This document shows positions 1 through 10,800 of a stretch of 64,000 nt of DNA, in pieces. The notes under the pieces were generated by a model. That model did no database searches. It was not told the origin of the DNA and worked only from the letters and a program-made list of their open reading frames with translations. This DNA comes from Alienimonas californiensis (GTDB taxonomy: Bacteria > Planctomycetota > Planctomycetia > Planctomycetales > Planctomycetaceae): positions 377,501 to 441,500 of the forward strand of contig NZ_CP036265.1 in NCBI RefSeq assembly GCF_007743815.1, written 5' to 3'. Within the stretch, counting starts at the first letter, position 1, and every line of letters starts with the position of its first letter. A program made the position numbers and the translations under genes.

Positions 1-435
1 GTTCTCGTGCGACTGGCGAATCCGACGCACGAGCATCACGGCTCGGCGAAGGAGGCCCTGTCCGCCCTGGCGAAGTCCAGCGCCGTCGTGTGTCTCGTGC
101 CGCAGACGTGCTACGAATATTACGCGGTCGTCACCCGCCCGTCCGAGAACAACGACCTTGGAATGACCCCGGCCGCCGCCTCGGAGGCGGTGGACCGGAT
201 GATTCGGCGGTTTCGGTTTCTACGCGACGAGCGGGGCGTGTTCGACGCCTGGGCGGAACTGGTCGAGGCGCACGCAGTGCGAGGTAAGGCGTCCCACGAC
301 GCCCGGATGGCAGCCGCGGCCGTTCGGCACGGGGTGGCGCACGTACTCACCTTTAACGGGTCCGACTTCGAGCGGTACGACAAGCTGGCGGTCCTCCATC
401 CCGACGATGCACCGGCGTTCGCACGGAGACACTGA
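1..435 (+). CDS. PIN-domain protein (VapC-like), 5' partial
   Basis: The frame is open from the first base (V-L-V-R-L-A-N), which matches the end of the DTNVLVR start of PIN nucleases, so the true start lies upstream. The C-terminal part has the family signature: SHDARMAAAAVRHGV followed by HVLTFNGSDFERY, which holds two of the acidic residues expected in the metal site. VapC-type PIN proteins are RNases and usually toxins of toxin-antitoxin pairs; a vapB-type antitoxin would be expected just upstream, outside the window. Its downstream neighbour is convergent, so the gene is not part of the secretion locus. Confidence 0.8.
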   Translation, partial: VLVRLANPTHEHHGSAKEALSALAKSSAVVCLVPQTCYEYYAVVTRPSENNDLGMTPAAASEAVDRMIRRFRFLRDERGVFDAWAELVEAHAVRGKASHDARMAAAAVRHGVAHVLTFNGSDFERYDKLAVLHPDDAPAFARRH

Positions 436-682
436 ACGTCGACGACAGCCGCGAGAGCATCGACCCGGCGGAGCGGCACATGACGCCCCGCCCGGTGTGG
501 CGGGCGGCGACGGCAGCGGTGACCGGGACGTCGGATTCTACGGGCCCGGGGCGGCCGAAGTCGCCTTCAAGCGAACTGGTGAGTTTCCGCATGAACTGAG
601 CGAGGAGCTTGGCGTCGCCCGGCCCGGGGCGTCCGTGTTCGCCGGGCAGACGCCCTCGCCGCCGCCGCCGCCGGGGCCGGCG

Positions 683-3600
683 TCAGAACTCGTCGCTGTA
701 GTTCGGCACGACGACGGTCGAACGCCTGACGCCGGCGGCGTCGACCGTCGCGGCGTCGACGGCACCCGTCGGCGAAGCCGCCGCGGGCGGCCAGACGTCG
801 AGGGCGATCCGCAGTTCGTCCGTCTCCAGCGTGCTGCGGGCCGCGGCGCCGCGGGGGGCGAAGACGAACTGCACCGTGCCGTCCGGCCGCACCGCCTTCG
901 TCACGTCCGCCGGCGTCGACTCGAACGCGTCGCCGAACGTCACCCCCGGTCGGGCCCGCAGCGCCTGCTGGGCGGGCGTCGGCCGCCAGCCGGCGCCGAC
1001 TCGCGCGCCCGACGCGGCGCCCTCTTCCGCCTGCGGCTCCAACGCCGGCGGCGGACCGTCGGACGTCAATTCCGCCTCCAGACGGTCGCCGGGCACGACG
1101 GTCCACCCCGTCAGCCGCCACCGCACGCCCCCGGCTTCGACCGGCGGCGGGTCGCCGACGCCCTCCGCCGCCCGATCGTCGGCTCCCAGTACGCCCGCCG
1201 GCGCGTTCCCTTCGGAAGCGACCGGGTCCAGCGGCCAGAAGGCGGTCACCCGGCAGTCGGCCGGGGCGTCCGCGGGCCAGTTCGGAACCGTGAGCAGCCA
1301 GGTCGGATCGGCGACGCCGACGACCGGCTCCGCCCGCACGACCTGAACCGGGCGAAACGCCCCGCTGCCCGGCTCCGGCCGTTCCACCTCGAAGACCACC
1401 CGTTCGGGCCAATCGGGAACGGCGTCGGTCGGGGCGGAGAGGGCGACCGTCAGCGTCGCCGGGCCGGTTCCGGTCGGCCGGGGGAAGCGTTCGACCCGCA
1501 ATGTGATCGGCACGGCGCCGTCGGCTCCGCGGACCGGCGGCGGGGCGGCGGCGTGCACCGGCCGCGTGTTCGGGGCGACGGTCAGCCGCCCCCCCGCCCC
1601 GACCCGCAGGTCGACCGCCTGCCCGGCGGACAGGGCGAAGGCGCGGGTTTCCGGCCGCACGCCCGCGTCCGGGTCGGCGTCGGCGGGCACGGCGACTTCG
1701 TACCGCCCGGGGGGGAGGCCGTCCGCGGTCGCGTCCATCGCCAACACCTGCCGGTCGTCGGCGAGGGACTCGCCGTCGAGCGGTTCCAACGCCCAGCGGG
1801 CGGAGCGGGAGGCCCGCTCCAGCGCCCGGGCCAGCCCCGGGGCGTCGTCCGCCCGGGCGAAGGTGAAGCCGACGCTCTCGAACTCCGCCAGCGCGTCGCG
1901 GACCTGGCTGTTCACGCGGAAGCCCACCACGACCACCCCCACCCCGGCCCGGGCGGCCTGGGCGGCGACCTGTCGGACTTTCGTGCGATACCGCCGCTGG
2001 GCCGGCGAGCCGTCCGCGTATTCCGGCGCGACGGAGAGCCCGTCCCGGCTGGCGATGGAGCTGTCCACGCCGTCGGTCACGGCCACGACGGTGCCGCCGC
2101 GGCCGACCGCGTCGATCGCCTGCCCGATCGCCGCCAGCAGCGGCGTGCGACCGCCGGGGGCGGAGCCGTCGATCGCGGCGACCAGCGCCCGGGCCTGGGC
2201 GTCGTCCGGCCGCTTCAGCGGCGCGGGGGGCACGGGCAGTTCGATCCGCTCCGAGCCGCGGGTTTCGTTGGCGAACCGCATCAGGCCGACCCGGCGGGGG
2301 CGATCGTCCTCGGCCAGCCCGCCGATCACGCCGCCGGCCGCCGCCGGGTCCTCCCGCTCCTCCGGCCCGCGGAGGGCCAGCCGGGCGAGCGCCATCCGGG
2401 TCCGGCCGCCGCCGACGAGTTCCTCCATGCTGCCGGAGCAGTCCAGGACGAACAGCAGGTCGCGTCCGCCGTCCGCGGCGACCGTGACCGAGCCGACCGG
2501 CGGATCGACCGCCGCCAGCGCCCGCACGATCGCCGTCGGCGGGCACGGGTCGACGGGCACGACCGTCGCCGGCGCCCGGCCGCGGAAGAACGCCCGGGCC
2601 GTCAGCCCCACCGGCCGGCAGTCCGCGGAGCGGTCCGCGTCGGCGTCGCGGGCCAGCGCGATCGTCACCGCCGGGGGGTCGTTGGCGGGGAGCCCCGTCC
2701 GATCCGCCGTCGCCGGCCGCACCGGCCGGTCCGCCGCCGGCTCCTCCAGCCAGGCCGCCGCCGTCCCCCGCGGCCGGGCGGCGCCGTCCGGGTCGCCGGT
2801 CCAGCGGGGTTCCAGCGCCACCGCCGCCCCCGCGGGATCGCTCGCCCCGGCGACCGTCAGTTGCAGGGCGGCCCGCGCCGCGACGAACTCCCGGTCCGGC
2901 GCCGCCCACGCCGCGTCGGTGGGCGCCGCTGCGGCGTCCGCGGGGGCCAGGGCGTCGGCGGCGTCGAGCAGGGCGAAGGTCTGCGCGCCGAACCAGGCGG
3001 GCGAGGCCGCGGCGGCGTCGGCCGCATCGGCGTAGGCGTCGGCGGTCAGCCGGGCGGCTTCGAACCGGCACAGCCCCGCCAAAGCCCGCCGCCGTGCGTC
3101 GCGGATCGGCTCGCGGTCGGCCATCGCGGTGTCGCGAGCCTGCATCAGCAGGGCGTAGGCGTCCGAACCGTGCACCGCCCGGCCGAACTCATCGTTCGGC
3201 GGCGGCCCGGCGGCGTTCGCCGCCGCGGAGATTGGGCGAGCGGCGGCGTCCGCGAGCCGCGCCCACCGCTGCCGGACCGCGCCCCCGAAGGCGCCCGCAT
3301 CCCAGTTCCCGCCGTCCGTCCCGTCGCCGCCGCGGAGCGCCAGCCAGACGGGGGATGCCGCGTCGGGCTCGCCCTGACCGCGTGCGGCGTCGGGAGATTC
3401 CAGCGTGGCGGCCTCCGCGAGGAACACGGCCCGCCAGCGAGGATCGAGCGGTTCGAGCCCGGGCGGCTCCCCCGCCCCGGCGTTCGCATCGTCGGCGTAC
3501 GGAGCGTCGGCGTCCGCATCGTCGGCGCCGGGGGGGGCGGCGTTCGCCAAGCGGACCGCCCAGCGGGTGCGGAGGGCGCGATCGGCGGCGTTGAGGCGGC

Positions 3601-5797
3601 GCAGAACCAGCGCCGTCGTCTCCGCCGGCAACAGGGTGTTGGCCGCGGCCGCGGCGAGTTCGTGCCGAGTCGTCCGCCAGTCCTCCTCGCTCGTCGGCGC
3701 CCGCCCGGCGGCGTCCGCGGCGGCGGCGGTCAGGGCGGCTTCGAAGGCGTCCAACCGTTCGACCGCCTGCCGGGCGGCCGTCGCGACGCCGGTCAGATCC
3801 GGCGGCAATCCCGCCGCGGCGGGGTCGAACGGCGCCGTACGCAACGTGTCCCGCAGCTCCGCCCGGAGGCGAAACAACCCGACGAGCCGGGCGGTCGGGT
3901 CTTCGTCGGCGAGCGCCTCGGCGGCCGTGGGCCGGCCGGGGCCGAGGTGGGCCCGCACCAACCGCGCGCCGTCCGCCGCGGAGGCCGGCCCGCGTCGCAC
4001 CGCCCAGGCGGCCAGCGGGGGCAGATCGGCGGCGAACCGATCGAGCGCGGCCTCGACCGTTTCGTAGTCCGCCGCGAACTGGGCGAGCGCCGCGTAGCGG
4101 TCGGCGGCCGCCGTCAGCCGGTCGCCGGCGGCGGGGGCGCCGGCGAACAGGCCGTCCTCCCCCTCGCGGCGGAGGGCGTCCGCCGCGGCGAGGGCGCCCG
4201 GGGCGACGGCGGTCGTCAGGGGTCCGGCGGCCTCGTCGGCGGCGGTTCGAACGGTCACCGCCCGTTCGAACAGCCCCGCCGCGGCGCCGCCGGCCGGCAA
4301 CGCCGCCGACCACCCGGCCAACGTCTCCGCCGCGGCGGAACGCGACGCCCCGCTCGTCCCGCCCGGCGACGCCGGGGCGGCCAACCGCAGCCGTGCGTCC
4401 AGCAGCGCCGCGGCGTCCGCGGGGAGCTTCGGAAAACCGCGGCGGGCGCGGGCCGAGGCGTCGTCTTCCAACGCCGCCAACAGGGCGTTGCCTTCCTCGA
4501 GGAACCGCCGGGCCGTCTCGGGATCGCCCGCGGCCCGGAACGCCTCCGCCCGCAACAGCCGATCGTGCAGTGCCGCCCAGTGCCGGGGCGCGTCCCGCCA
4601 GGGGCCGCGATCCGCCTCGCGCAACGTATCGCGGCGGCGGCGGGCGGCGACGAGTTCCTCCGTCAGATCGGTCACGACGGGGTCGGTATCCGGAACCGGC
4701 GTCGCTCCCACGCCCGCGATCGCCCGGCCGCGGAGTTCCTGCGGCAGCGCCTCGGCGGGGGCGGCGGAGTCCGCGGAAGATTCAGCGACTCCCCCGCCGA
4801 CCGCCAACCGCGGCCGCTGCGTTTCGCCCCGGTGGAACCGCGTCCAATCGGCGGTGCGGCGGACGACGAAGTTCACGAACTCGCCCACGGTCACGCGGCG
4901 ATTCCCGTCCCCGCCCTCAGCGACGGCGTCCGCCTCGCCGGCCAACGCCCGGGCCGCGGCCTGGGCGAACGCGGTCCGCGTCCCGCCGGGGCCGGCCCCG
5001 CCGCGGCTGCGCTGGCCGACGTCGGCGGCGAACAGCACGACGACGTTCTTCCCCGCGGGCCCGGCCTGCTCCAAGGCCTCGCGGGCGGCGTCGATCAGCC
5101 CCGGCGGCAGGCCCTCGTGCGTCACGCCGGCCCGCAGGTCGACCGCGGGCGAGGCCGGATCGAGCAGCAGAATCCGCACCGACGCCGGCTCCTCCGCGGC
5201 GGCGGCGACGTAAGACCTCACCACGGCGGCGGGGTCGGGGCCGTCCGCCAGCGACCAGCGGATCATCCAGACGACGGCGTCGGAGCGGCCGGCGGCCGGG
5301 AGCGCCGTCGGGGCGGAGGGCGCCCGCAGCAGGTCGGCGGCGACGTCCGCTTCGCCCGTCAGGGCGGCGAAGGCGGTGATCCGCGCCCCGTCGGACCCGG
5401 TCAGTTCCCCGAGCGGGGATTCGGCGGCGGGCATCGCCGTCGGCAGGGCGTCGCCCGGCGGGAGGATGCGGACGGTGCGAATCGCGGTCGTGACCGGCCA
5501 GAGCCACCACAGCAGCGCCGCCAGCCCGACCAGACAGGCCAACGCCGCGATCGTCACGACGGCCCGCAGCAGCCAGGGGCCGGAGGTCGCCCCGTCCGTC
5601 GTCGCCGCCCGCTTCCAGCCGCGTCCCTGCGGTCGGAACTCCGCCGGACGGGCCGGCGCCGCCGAGGGCGCCGCGGCCCCGAACGACGCCTGCCCGTCCG
5701 GCGGACCGCCGGGCGGCGGGGCCGGGGCGCCGGGCGTCGGCGGGGCGGGCGGTGGCGGGGGGGACGAGCCGCCGGTCTTCCAATTGCCAGACGCCAT
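683..5797 (-). CDS. Giant single-pass membrane protein with degenerate caspase-like and VWA domains
   Basis: The product is 1704 aa. It has a Pro/Ala-rich cytoplasmic tail (about 1-70), one membrane helix (about 79-100) ending in GLAALLWWLWP, then a large region that should be periplasmic. Residues about 138-333 read like a peptidase C14 (caspase-fold) domain: an LLLD strand, a GTRTAFAQAAARALAGEAD helix, GDGNRRVTVGEF and RPRLAVGG. The GHG histidine motif is absent, and DPASP replaces the usual DAC cysteine motif, so it is probably not a protease. A von Willebrand factor A domain starts near 1108 with a MIDAS DCSGS at 1119-1123. The C-terminus is beta-rich. It lies 53 bp downstream of the short tssM, on the same strand. 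It shares its anchor type with the other giant at 7817-12409. I infer a structural role in the secretion membrane complex; no family name is assigned. Confidence 0.8.
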   Translation of the reverse strand: MASGNWKTGGSSPPPPPAPPTPGAPAPPPGGPPDGQASFGAAAPSAAPARPAEFRPQGRGWKRAATTDGATSGPWLLRAVVTIAALACLVGLAALLWWLWPVTTAIRTVRILPPGDALPTAMPAAESPLGELTGSDGARITAFAALTGEADVAADLLRAPSAPTALPAAGRSDAVVWMIRWSLADGPDPAAVVRSYVAAAAEEPASVRILLLDPASPAVDLRAGVTHEGLPPGLIDAAREALEQAGPAGKNVVVLFAADVGQRSRGGAGPGGTRTAFAQAAARALAGEADAVAEGGDGNRRVTVGEFVNFVVRRTADWTRFHRGETQRPRLAVGGGVAESSADSAAPAEALPQELRGRAIAGVGATPVPDTDPVVTDLTEELVAARRRRDTLREADRGPWRDAPRHWAALHDRLLRAEAFRAAGDPETARRFLEEGNALLAALEDDASARARRGFPKLPADAAALLDARLRLAAPASPGGTSGASRSAAAETLAGWSAALPAGGAAAGLFERAVTVRTAADEAAGPLTTAVAPGALAAADALRREGEDGLFAGAPAAGDRLTAAADRYAALAQFAADYETVEAALDRFAADLPPLAAWAVRRGPASAADGARLVRAHLGPGRPTAAEALADEDPTARLVGLFRLRAELRDTLRTAPFDPAAAGLPPDLTGVATAARQAVERLDAFEAALTAAAADAAGRAPTSEEDWRTTRHELAAAAANTLLPAETTALVLRRLNAADRALRTRWAVRLANAAPPGADDADADAPYADDANAGAGEPPGLEPLDPRWRAVFLAEAATLESPDAARGQGEPDAASPVWLALRGGDGTDGGNWDAGAFGGAVRQRWARLADAAARPISAAANAAGPPPNDEFGRAVHGSDAYALLMQARDTAMADREPIRDARRRALAGLCRFEAARLTADAYADAADAAAASPAWFGAQTFALLDAADALAPADAAAAPTDAAWAAPDREFVAARAALQLTVAGASDPAGAAVALEPRWTGDPDGAARPRGTAAAWLEEPAADRPVRPATADRTGLPANDPPAVTIALARDADADRSADCRPVGLTARAFFRGRAPATVVPVDPCPPTAIVRALAAVDPPVGSVTVAADGGRDLLFVLDCSGSMEELVGGGRTRMALARLALRGPEEREDPAAAGGVIGGLAEDDRPRRVGLMRFANETRGSERIELPVPPAPLKRPDDAQARALVAAIDGSAPGGRTPLLAAIGQAIDAVGRGGTVVAVTDGVDSSIASRDGLSVAPEYADGSPAQRRYRTKVRQVAAQAARAGVGVVVVGFRVNSQVRDALAEFESVGFTFARADDAPGLARALERASRSARWALEPLDGESLADDRQVLAMDATADGLPPGRYEVAVPADADPDAGVRPETRAFALSAGQAVDLRVGAGGRLTVAPNTRPVHAAAPPPVRGADGAVPITLRVERFPRPTGTGPATLTVALSAPTDAVPDWPERVVFEVERPEPGSGAFRPVQVVRAEPVVGVADPTWLLTVPNWPADAPADCRVTAFWPLDPVASEGNAPAGVLGADDRAAEGVGDPPPVEAGGVRWRLTGWTVVPGDRLEAELTSDGPPPALEPQAEEGAASGARVGAGWRPTPAQQALRARPGVTFGDAFESTPADVTKAVRPDGTVQFVFAPRGAAARSTLETDELRIALDVWPPAAASPTGAVDAATVDAAGVRRSTVVVPNYSDEF

Positions 5798-5850
5798 GGC
5801 GGTGCGGAGTCGAAGGGGAGGAAAGCGAACGAGTCGCTGGGACGGACGGC

Positions 5851-7590
5851 CTAGCGGATCAGGCTCAACCCGGAGAGCCCCGCCACGACCAGCAACACAA
5901 CGGCCAACGCCAGCAGCAGATACGCGGCGACGGTGCGACGACGGTCCGCCGCGAGGCGGCCGGGCCGCCAGGCGACCCAGTCCTGCACGTCCTCCAGGCG
6001 GCGGAGCAGGCCGGCCACGAAGGCCGTGCCCTCCTCGGTCCCGCCGGTGCCGCAGCAGTAGACGCCGGCCAACCGCGGCATGCCGCCGTGCAGCCCGGCG
6101 CCCGCGGCGGTCTGTAACTGACCGGAGAAGTTGCGGCCCCGGCGTCGCACCTCCGTGGCCAACTGCACGAGCTGCCCGTTGCGGTCGGCGGTCGGATCAA
6201 GCGGACCGGAGGGCAGCCCCTCGGCGAGGGCCCGATCAATCCAACCGTCGAACCACCCGCACAGTTTGCCGGCGGCCCATTGGACGGTGCGCTCGTCGAC
6301 GGCCCGGCCGGAGGGAAACCGCGTGCCGGCCCGGCCGAGGGCGAACCCGGGCGCCATCCGCTCGCCCCGGGCGACGAGTTCGGAGGCGCCGCGGAGCCGG
6401 TCCAGCCCGGTGAAGGTCACGCAGGCGGGGAACGTCAGTCCCCAGACCGCCGCCGCCGCGGACAGGTCGTCCGCCAGCGCCCGGGGCAGGCTCGAGGCGC
6501 CCTCCGCAGCGGCCGACCCGAGGCCCGTCGGGTTCGACCAGGCCAGCGGGATCGCGAGCAGCGCCCCGTTCGCCGGGCAGAGTTCGCCCCGCTCCCGGGC
6601 GATGCGCTCGCACAGGTATTCAGTCCGCCGCAGCGCCGCGACGCGGCCGGGTTCGTCCAACAACCGGACCGCGGGCGGCGGGAGGGGGGGCGGCGGCGGC
6701 GGGACGCGCAGCGCCGGCGCCCGCGGCGACGGAGCCGCCGACGGGAACCCGGCCGACTCCGCGCCGGGGGCGATCGTGGCTCCGTACTCGTCGTCGTCCT
6801 GGCCGCCCGGCGCCACGGTTTGGCCGAGATCCTCGTGGTCGTCGGCCCCGCCGGCGCCCAACCCGCCCCCGCCCCGGGGGGGCGGGACGACCGGAACGCC
6901 GTCGCCGGGGGCGATGGTCGCGGCGGCGGCGGAGTCCGCCCCGCCGCCGGCGGAGCCCCCGAAGGCGGAGGAGGCCGGGGCGGGCTTCAGATCCCGCTGG
7001 GCGGCCGCGGCGCCGACGTTGCTACAGGAGACGTACACCCCGTCCGGGTCCGCATAGACCCGCAGGGCGGCGGAGGTCTTCGTGGGGGGCGGCGAGACGA
7101 CCTGCCACTCCCGGGCCGCGGCGGCGAAGAACCGGGTCTCCTCCGCCCGCCCCAGACCGATCACCAGGAACAGCGGGGCCTCCCGCAGGCTCAGGCCGAC
7201 GCGATCCAGTTCCCCCAGGGCCTCCTCCCAGTCGGCGCGGATGTCGGCGAACTCCGCGTCGTCGCCGGCGAGGAACAGCCGCACCGCCCAGATCGCCAGC
7301 CGCACCGCCCCGTAGGCCAGCAGAAAGGCCCACGCGCAGAAGGTGCGGGCGAGAAAGCCGTCCGGTTCCAACAGCGGCCCGACCCGCGGCAGCGATTCCG
7401 GCCGCACCATCGCGGGGCTGAACCATCCCAACAACAGCGCCACGAGCAGCACGACCGCCACCTGCACCGCCACGTACACGCCCGGGGAGAGCGCCGCCGG
7501 GCGGGACACGCCGGCCAACGCCGACGCCCACGTTCTCAGGGTCGATCCGAGCTCCGCCGCTAGGGCGAGCCCACGATGAAGCCAATTCAA
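5851..7590 (-). CDS. tssM: Short TssM/IcmF-like inner-membrane protein lacking the periplasmic domain
   Basis: The product is 579 aa, against roughly 1100-1300 aa for canonical TssM. There are two N-terminal membrane helices (about 37-57 and 86-107). A cytoplasmic region begins APLFLVIGLGRAEET (138-152), which aligns with the TssM P-loop stretch (PWYLVIGPPGSGKT) but has lost the Lys. Later come a TFTGLDRLRGASELV segment and a GVYCCGTGGTEEGTAFVAGLL segment, both typical of the IcmF cytoplasmic domain. A final helix (about 557-576) is followed only by LIR. In normal TssM the third helix leads into a large periplasmic domain, which is missing here. Residues 200-310 are a low-complexity linker with three T[IV]APG motifs (225, 258, 272). 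It sits between the two giant membrane proteins. Confidence 0.8.
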   Translation of the reverse strand: MNWLHRGLALAAELGSTLRTWASALAGVSRPAALSPGVYVAVQVAVVLLVALLLGWFSPAMVRPESLPRVGPLLEPDGFLARTFCAWAFLLAYGAVRLAIWAVRLFLAGDDAEFADIRADWEEALGELDRVGLSLREAPLFLVIGLGRAEETRFFAAAAREWQVVSPPPTKTSAALRVYADPDGVYVSCSNVGAAAAQRDLKPAPASSAFGGSAGGGADSAAAATIAPGDGVPVVPPPRGGGGLGAGGADDHEDLGQTVAPGGQDDDEYGATIAPGAESAGFPSAAPSPRAPALRVPPPPPPLPPPAVRLLDEPGRVAALRRTEYLCERIARERGELCPANGALLAIPLAWSNPTGLGSAAAEGASSLPRALADDLSAAAAVWGLTFPACVTFTGLDRLRGASELVARGERMAPGFALGRAGTRFPSGRAVDERTVQWAAGKLCGWFDGWIDRALAEGLPSGPLDPTADRNGQLVQLATEVRRRGRNFSGQLQTAAGAGLHGGMPRLAGVYCCGTGGTEEGTAFVAGLLRRLEDVQDWVAWRPGRLAADRRRTVAAYLLLALAVVLLVVAGLSGLSLIR

Positions 7591-7816
7591 TACACCGTCT
7601 CAGGTAAGAGCCGAACCTTGGGAAGCTGACGCCCGCGCCGGACCGGACCGGAGGCGGGGCGCCCCGGGCCGGGCAGGAAGACCTTCGCAGCGAAGTCTAA
7701 CGAATTCGCCCTCCTCGCCGAAGTTATCACGCCGGCTCCTAATTCGCGCTGATTCCTCGTCGGGTTAGGTCGCCTGGCGGTCCGGCCACGGTTTGTCCGT
7801 CGGGGGCGGTCGGCCG

Positions 7817-10800
7817 TCACCCGGCTTGCCCGTCAGCGGCGGGTTCCTCGTACTTCACGTCGGCGGCCGCCTTCTCCTCCTCCTTGACGGTCGCTTTAGC
7901 GGCCCCGCTCCGCTGCAGGCGGTCGTTGAAGCGGAGCACCTCGCGGATCTTCACCTCGTACTCGCCGGGGGGCAGTTCCTCGAACAGCGCCTCGCCGGTG
8001 CGGGCGTTGACGCGTTTCTCCGCGTCGTCCGGACCGGTCAGGGTCACGATCGTCTCCCGAGTGCCGCTGCCGACCGCGGGGAACGTGACGACCATCGACC
8101 CCTTCGGCTCGGAGCCCGGCGGGGGCGGGAGCAGGGCGACGACGGCCTGCGTCTCGGCGGTGCGGCCGACGGCGTCGGTCGCGGTCAGGCGGACGGTCAG
8201 CGGCGCCGCGCCCATCGTCAGCGTCGCCGTGCCGGAGGCCTCGGGCGCTCCGCCGGCGCCGTCCGCGGCGTTCACCGTCGCGGCGGCGGCGCCCTCGGGG
8301 GTCGCGGTCAGGCGGACGTCGCGGAGCCCGGCGGCGGCGTCGGCGGCCTCCAGCCGCACTTGGAACGACTCGCCGGCGGCGACGGCGTCGGGAACCGACA
8401 ACCGCGTCGTCGGCGGGCCCGCGTCCACGGCCAGGGCCATCTCGCCCGCGGCCTCGCCGGCCTCGTACCGCAGCGTGAACCGGCCGGACGCCGGCAGCGG
8501 CAGCACGACTTCCCACGGTTCGAACCCGGTCGCCACCGACCAGACCCCGCCGGCGACCGTGGCTTCCGCCCGCCGCCAGACCGGCGCCGCGACGATCCGC
8601 CGGACCGGCGGCGTGAACGCCGCCCCGGGACGGTCCAGCCCGAGCCGCAGCGCCACGGGGGCCTCCGGCGTCCAGGCGCCATCGGCGTCGCGGCGCCACC
8701 GGGCCCGCTTGGCGATCCCGGGCGGCGGGGGAAAGCGGAAGGCCAGCGTCGCCGGGCCGGGCGTGCGGCGGATCAGCACGTCGTCCCCCGCCCACAGGCC
8801 CGCCGGCGCCGCGGATTCGGGCGAGTTGGAAGCCGCGATCACGGTCGGCTCGGCGGCCCCGCCGGTCACGATCGGCGACGCGGCGTCCTCTGCCGTCGGC
8901 AGCGGGGCGAGGACCGGGCGGGGGCGATAGCCGGAGGTCGTCGGCACGCGGACCAACCCGGCGCCGTCGCCGGACAGTTCCCAGCGGGCGGCCGTCAAAC
9001 CGCCGGCGACCGTCAGTTCGACCCACAGCGGCGGCCCCGTCAGACCGTCGCCCCGCGGCCCGCGCCCGAGGGCTTGCAGCGAGGCGGCCCGCAGTTCGGC
9101 GACGTCGAAGTCCGCCTGCAACCGCACCGCGGCCCCGCCGGCGGCGGGGCCGTCGCCGCCGGGCGCGAACGTGCCGGTCAGGTTCCACTGCGACCCGCCC
9201 CGGCAGGCCGCCAGCCGCGGATCGAGCGTCAACGCGATCGGCGTCGGCCCGCCCGCGTCTTCGATTCCCTCCGCGGAGGCCCCGGCCGCCGGATTCACGG
9301 CGACCGTCAGCCGCCGCACGGCGCCGCCCAGATCGGTCCATTCCTGCGTCGCGTCGAGCCGGTCCGTGGGGTCCTCCAACCGCGGCACCGTGAGCAGCGA
9401 GACGATGCGTTCCCCCCCCGCCGGCGGGACGATGCGGAACTCGAACAGCAGCCCGCCGGCGATCTCCGCCGGGGCGGCGGCGTCGGCGGTCGGCAGCGGG
9501 GTCAGCAACAGGTCCCCGCGGCGCGCGGCGGCGACCGGGGCGTCCTCGGCGACGGGGGCGCCGTCGCCGGAGGCGGGACGAGAGAGGGCGAACTCCTGCG
9601 GGGGGAGCCAGTCGACCCAGCGGCCGCTGGCGCGGGCGTCGTCGATCATCCAGCGGCGCACGGCGACGGTGGCGGAGGCGACCCGATCCGCGGCGTCGGC
9701 GGGGTGTTGCAGGACGGGCCGCACGCGGACCGGGTCCGCGGCGGTCCGCGGGGCCGGCAGCCGCAGCGTGGCCGGGCCGTCGGGACGTCCCGCCGGCAGG
9801 AACTGCACGCTCCAGCCGGAGGCGTCGAACGCCGGCGCCACCCGCCCCGCCCGCACCGCCAACGGCTGCCCGGCGGCGGACAGTTCCGCCACCGCGATCG
9901 GCCCCAGCGGCGCCGGGTCGCCCGCGGGCAACGGCCCGGCGGGGGTGACGAGTTCCGTACCCGCGTCCCCCGTCCCGCGACCGGCGATCCCCGCCGCCGC
10001 GACGACCGCCGCCGCCGGGGCGGAGGTCCCCGCCGTCGCCAGCGTGGCGAACGCGTCCACCGCGGGCGTCGTCGGCACGTCCGCGGGCGGGGCGAGGGGG
10101 AACGCGGCGTAGACCGCCGGCGGCCCCGTCGGCAGGACGGCGGGGGCGACGCGGCCCGACCAGAACGCCAGCCAGCTCCCCGGCTGCCACCGCGGCGGGG
10201 CGGACGGCGGGGGCACTTCGCCCGGCCCCCGCGGGGTGCCGGCGATCTCACGCAGATCGAGACGGGGCAGCGGCCCGGCGGCGGAGAGCGGCGTCGGGAC
10301 CGACAGCAGCGCGTCCGCCGCCTCCGGAGGACCGATCCGGGCCAGCGTCGCGACGGTCGCCCGTTGGAATCCGGCCAGCGCCCGTCCCCAGGAAGCCTGC
10401 GTTTCCCCCGTGGCCGTCCGCAGGCGGTTCAGCGCCGCCTCGTGCCGCGCCCAGGCCGCCGCCCCGTCGTTCCGGCTCCCGGCGCTGCGGACGGCGTCCG
10501 CGGCGGCCTCGGCAAGTTCGATCAGAGCCGCATCGATGGCCGTCGCGCCGGCGAGGGCGTCGGCCAGATCGGCGTCGGGGCCGGCGGGATCGGCGGGCAC
10601 GGGCGACTGGCCGTCGACGGCGCGCTCCGCGGTCCGCACCTGCGTCCGCCACCGCGTGAGGAACGGCCCGTCGGCGGCGATCTCCGCCCGCAGCGCCTCG
10701 GCCCGTTCGGCGGCGTCGGCCGCGGCGCCGGTTTCCAGCGTGTCTAAGGCCCGTTCGGCCCCGTCCAGATGCGGGGCGGCGCCGGGCAGCGCCGCGAACG

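Noticed and set aside
627-655. GGGCGTC/GACGCCC inverted repeat between the PIN gene and the VWA protein gene
   Set aside because: The 15-base loop and lack of a T tract make it a weak terminator candidate in GC-rich DNA.
407-5854. A continuous plus-strand open frame of about 1800 codons opposite the 1704-aa gene
   Set aside because: Its product is Arg/Gly/Pro-rich with no domain, and the minus strand holds a clear membrane helix and VWA domain. Long antisense frames are common at this GC content.
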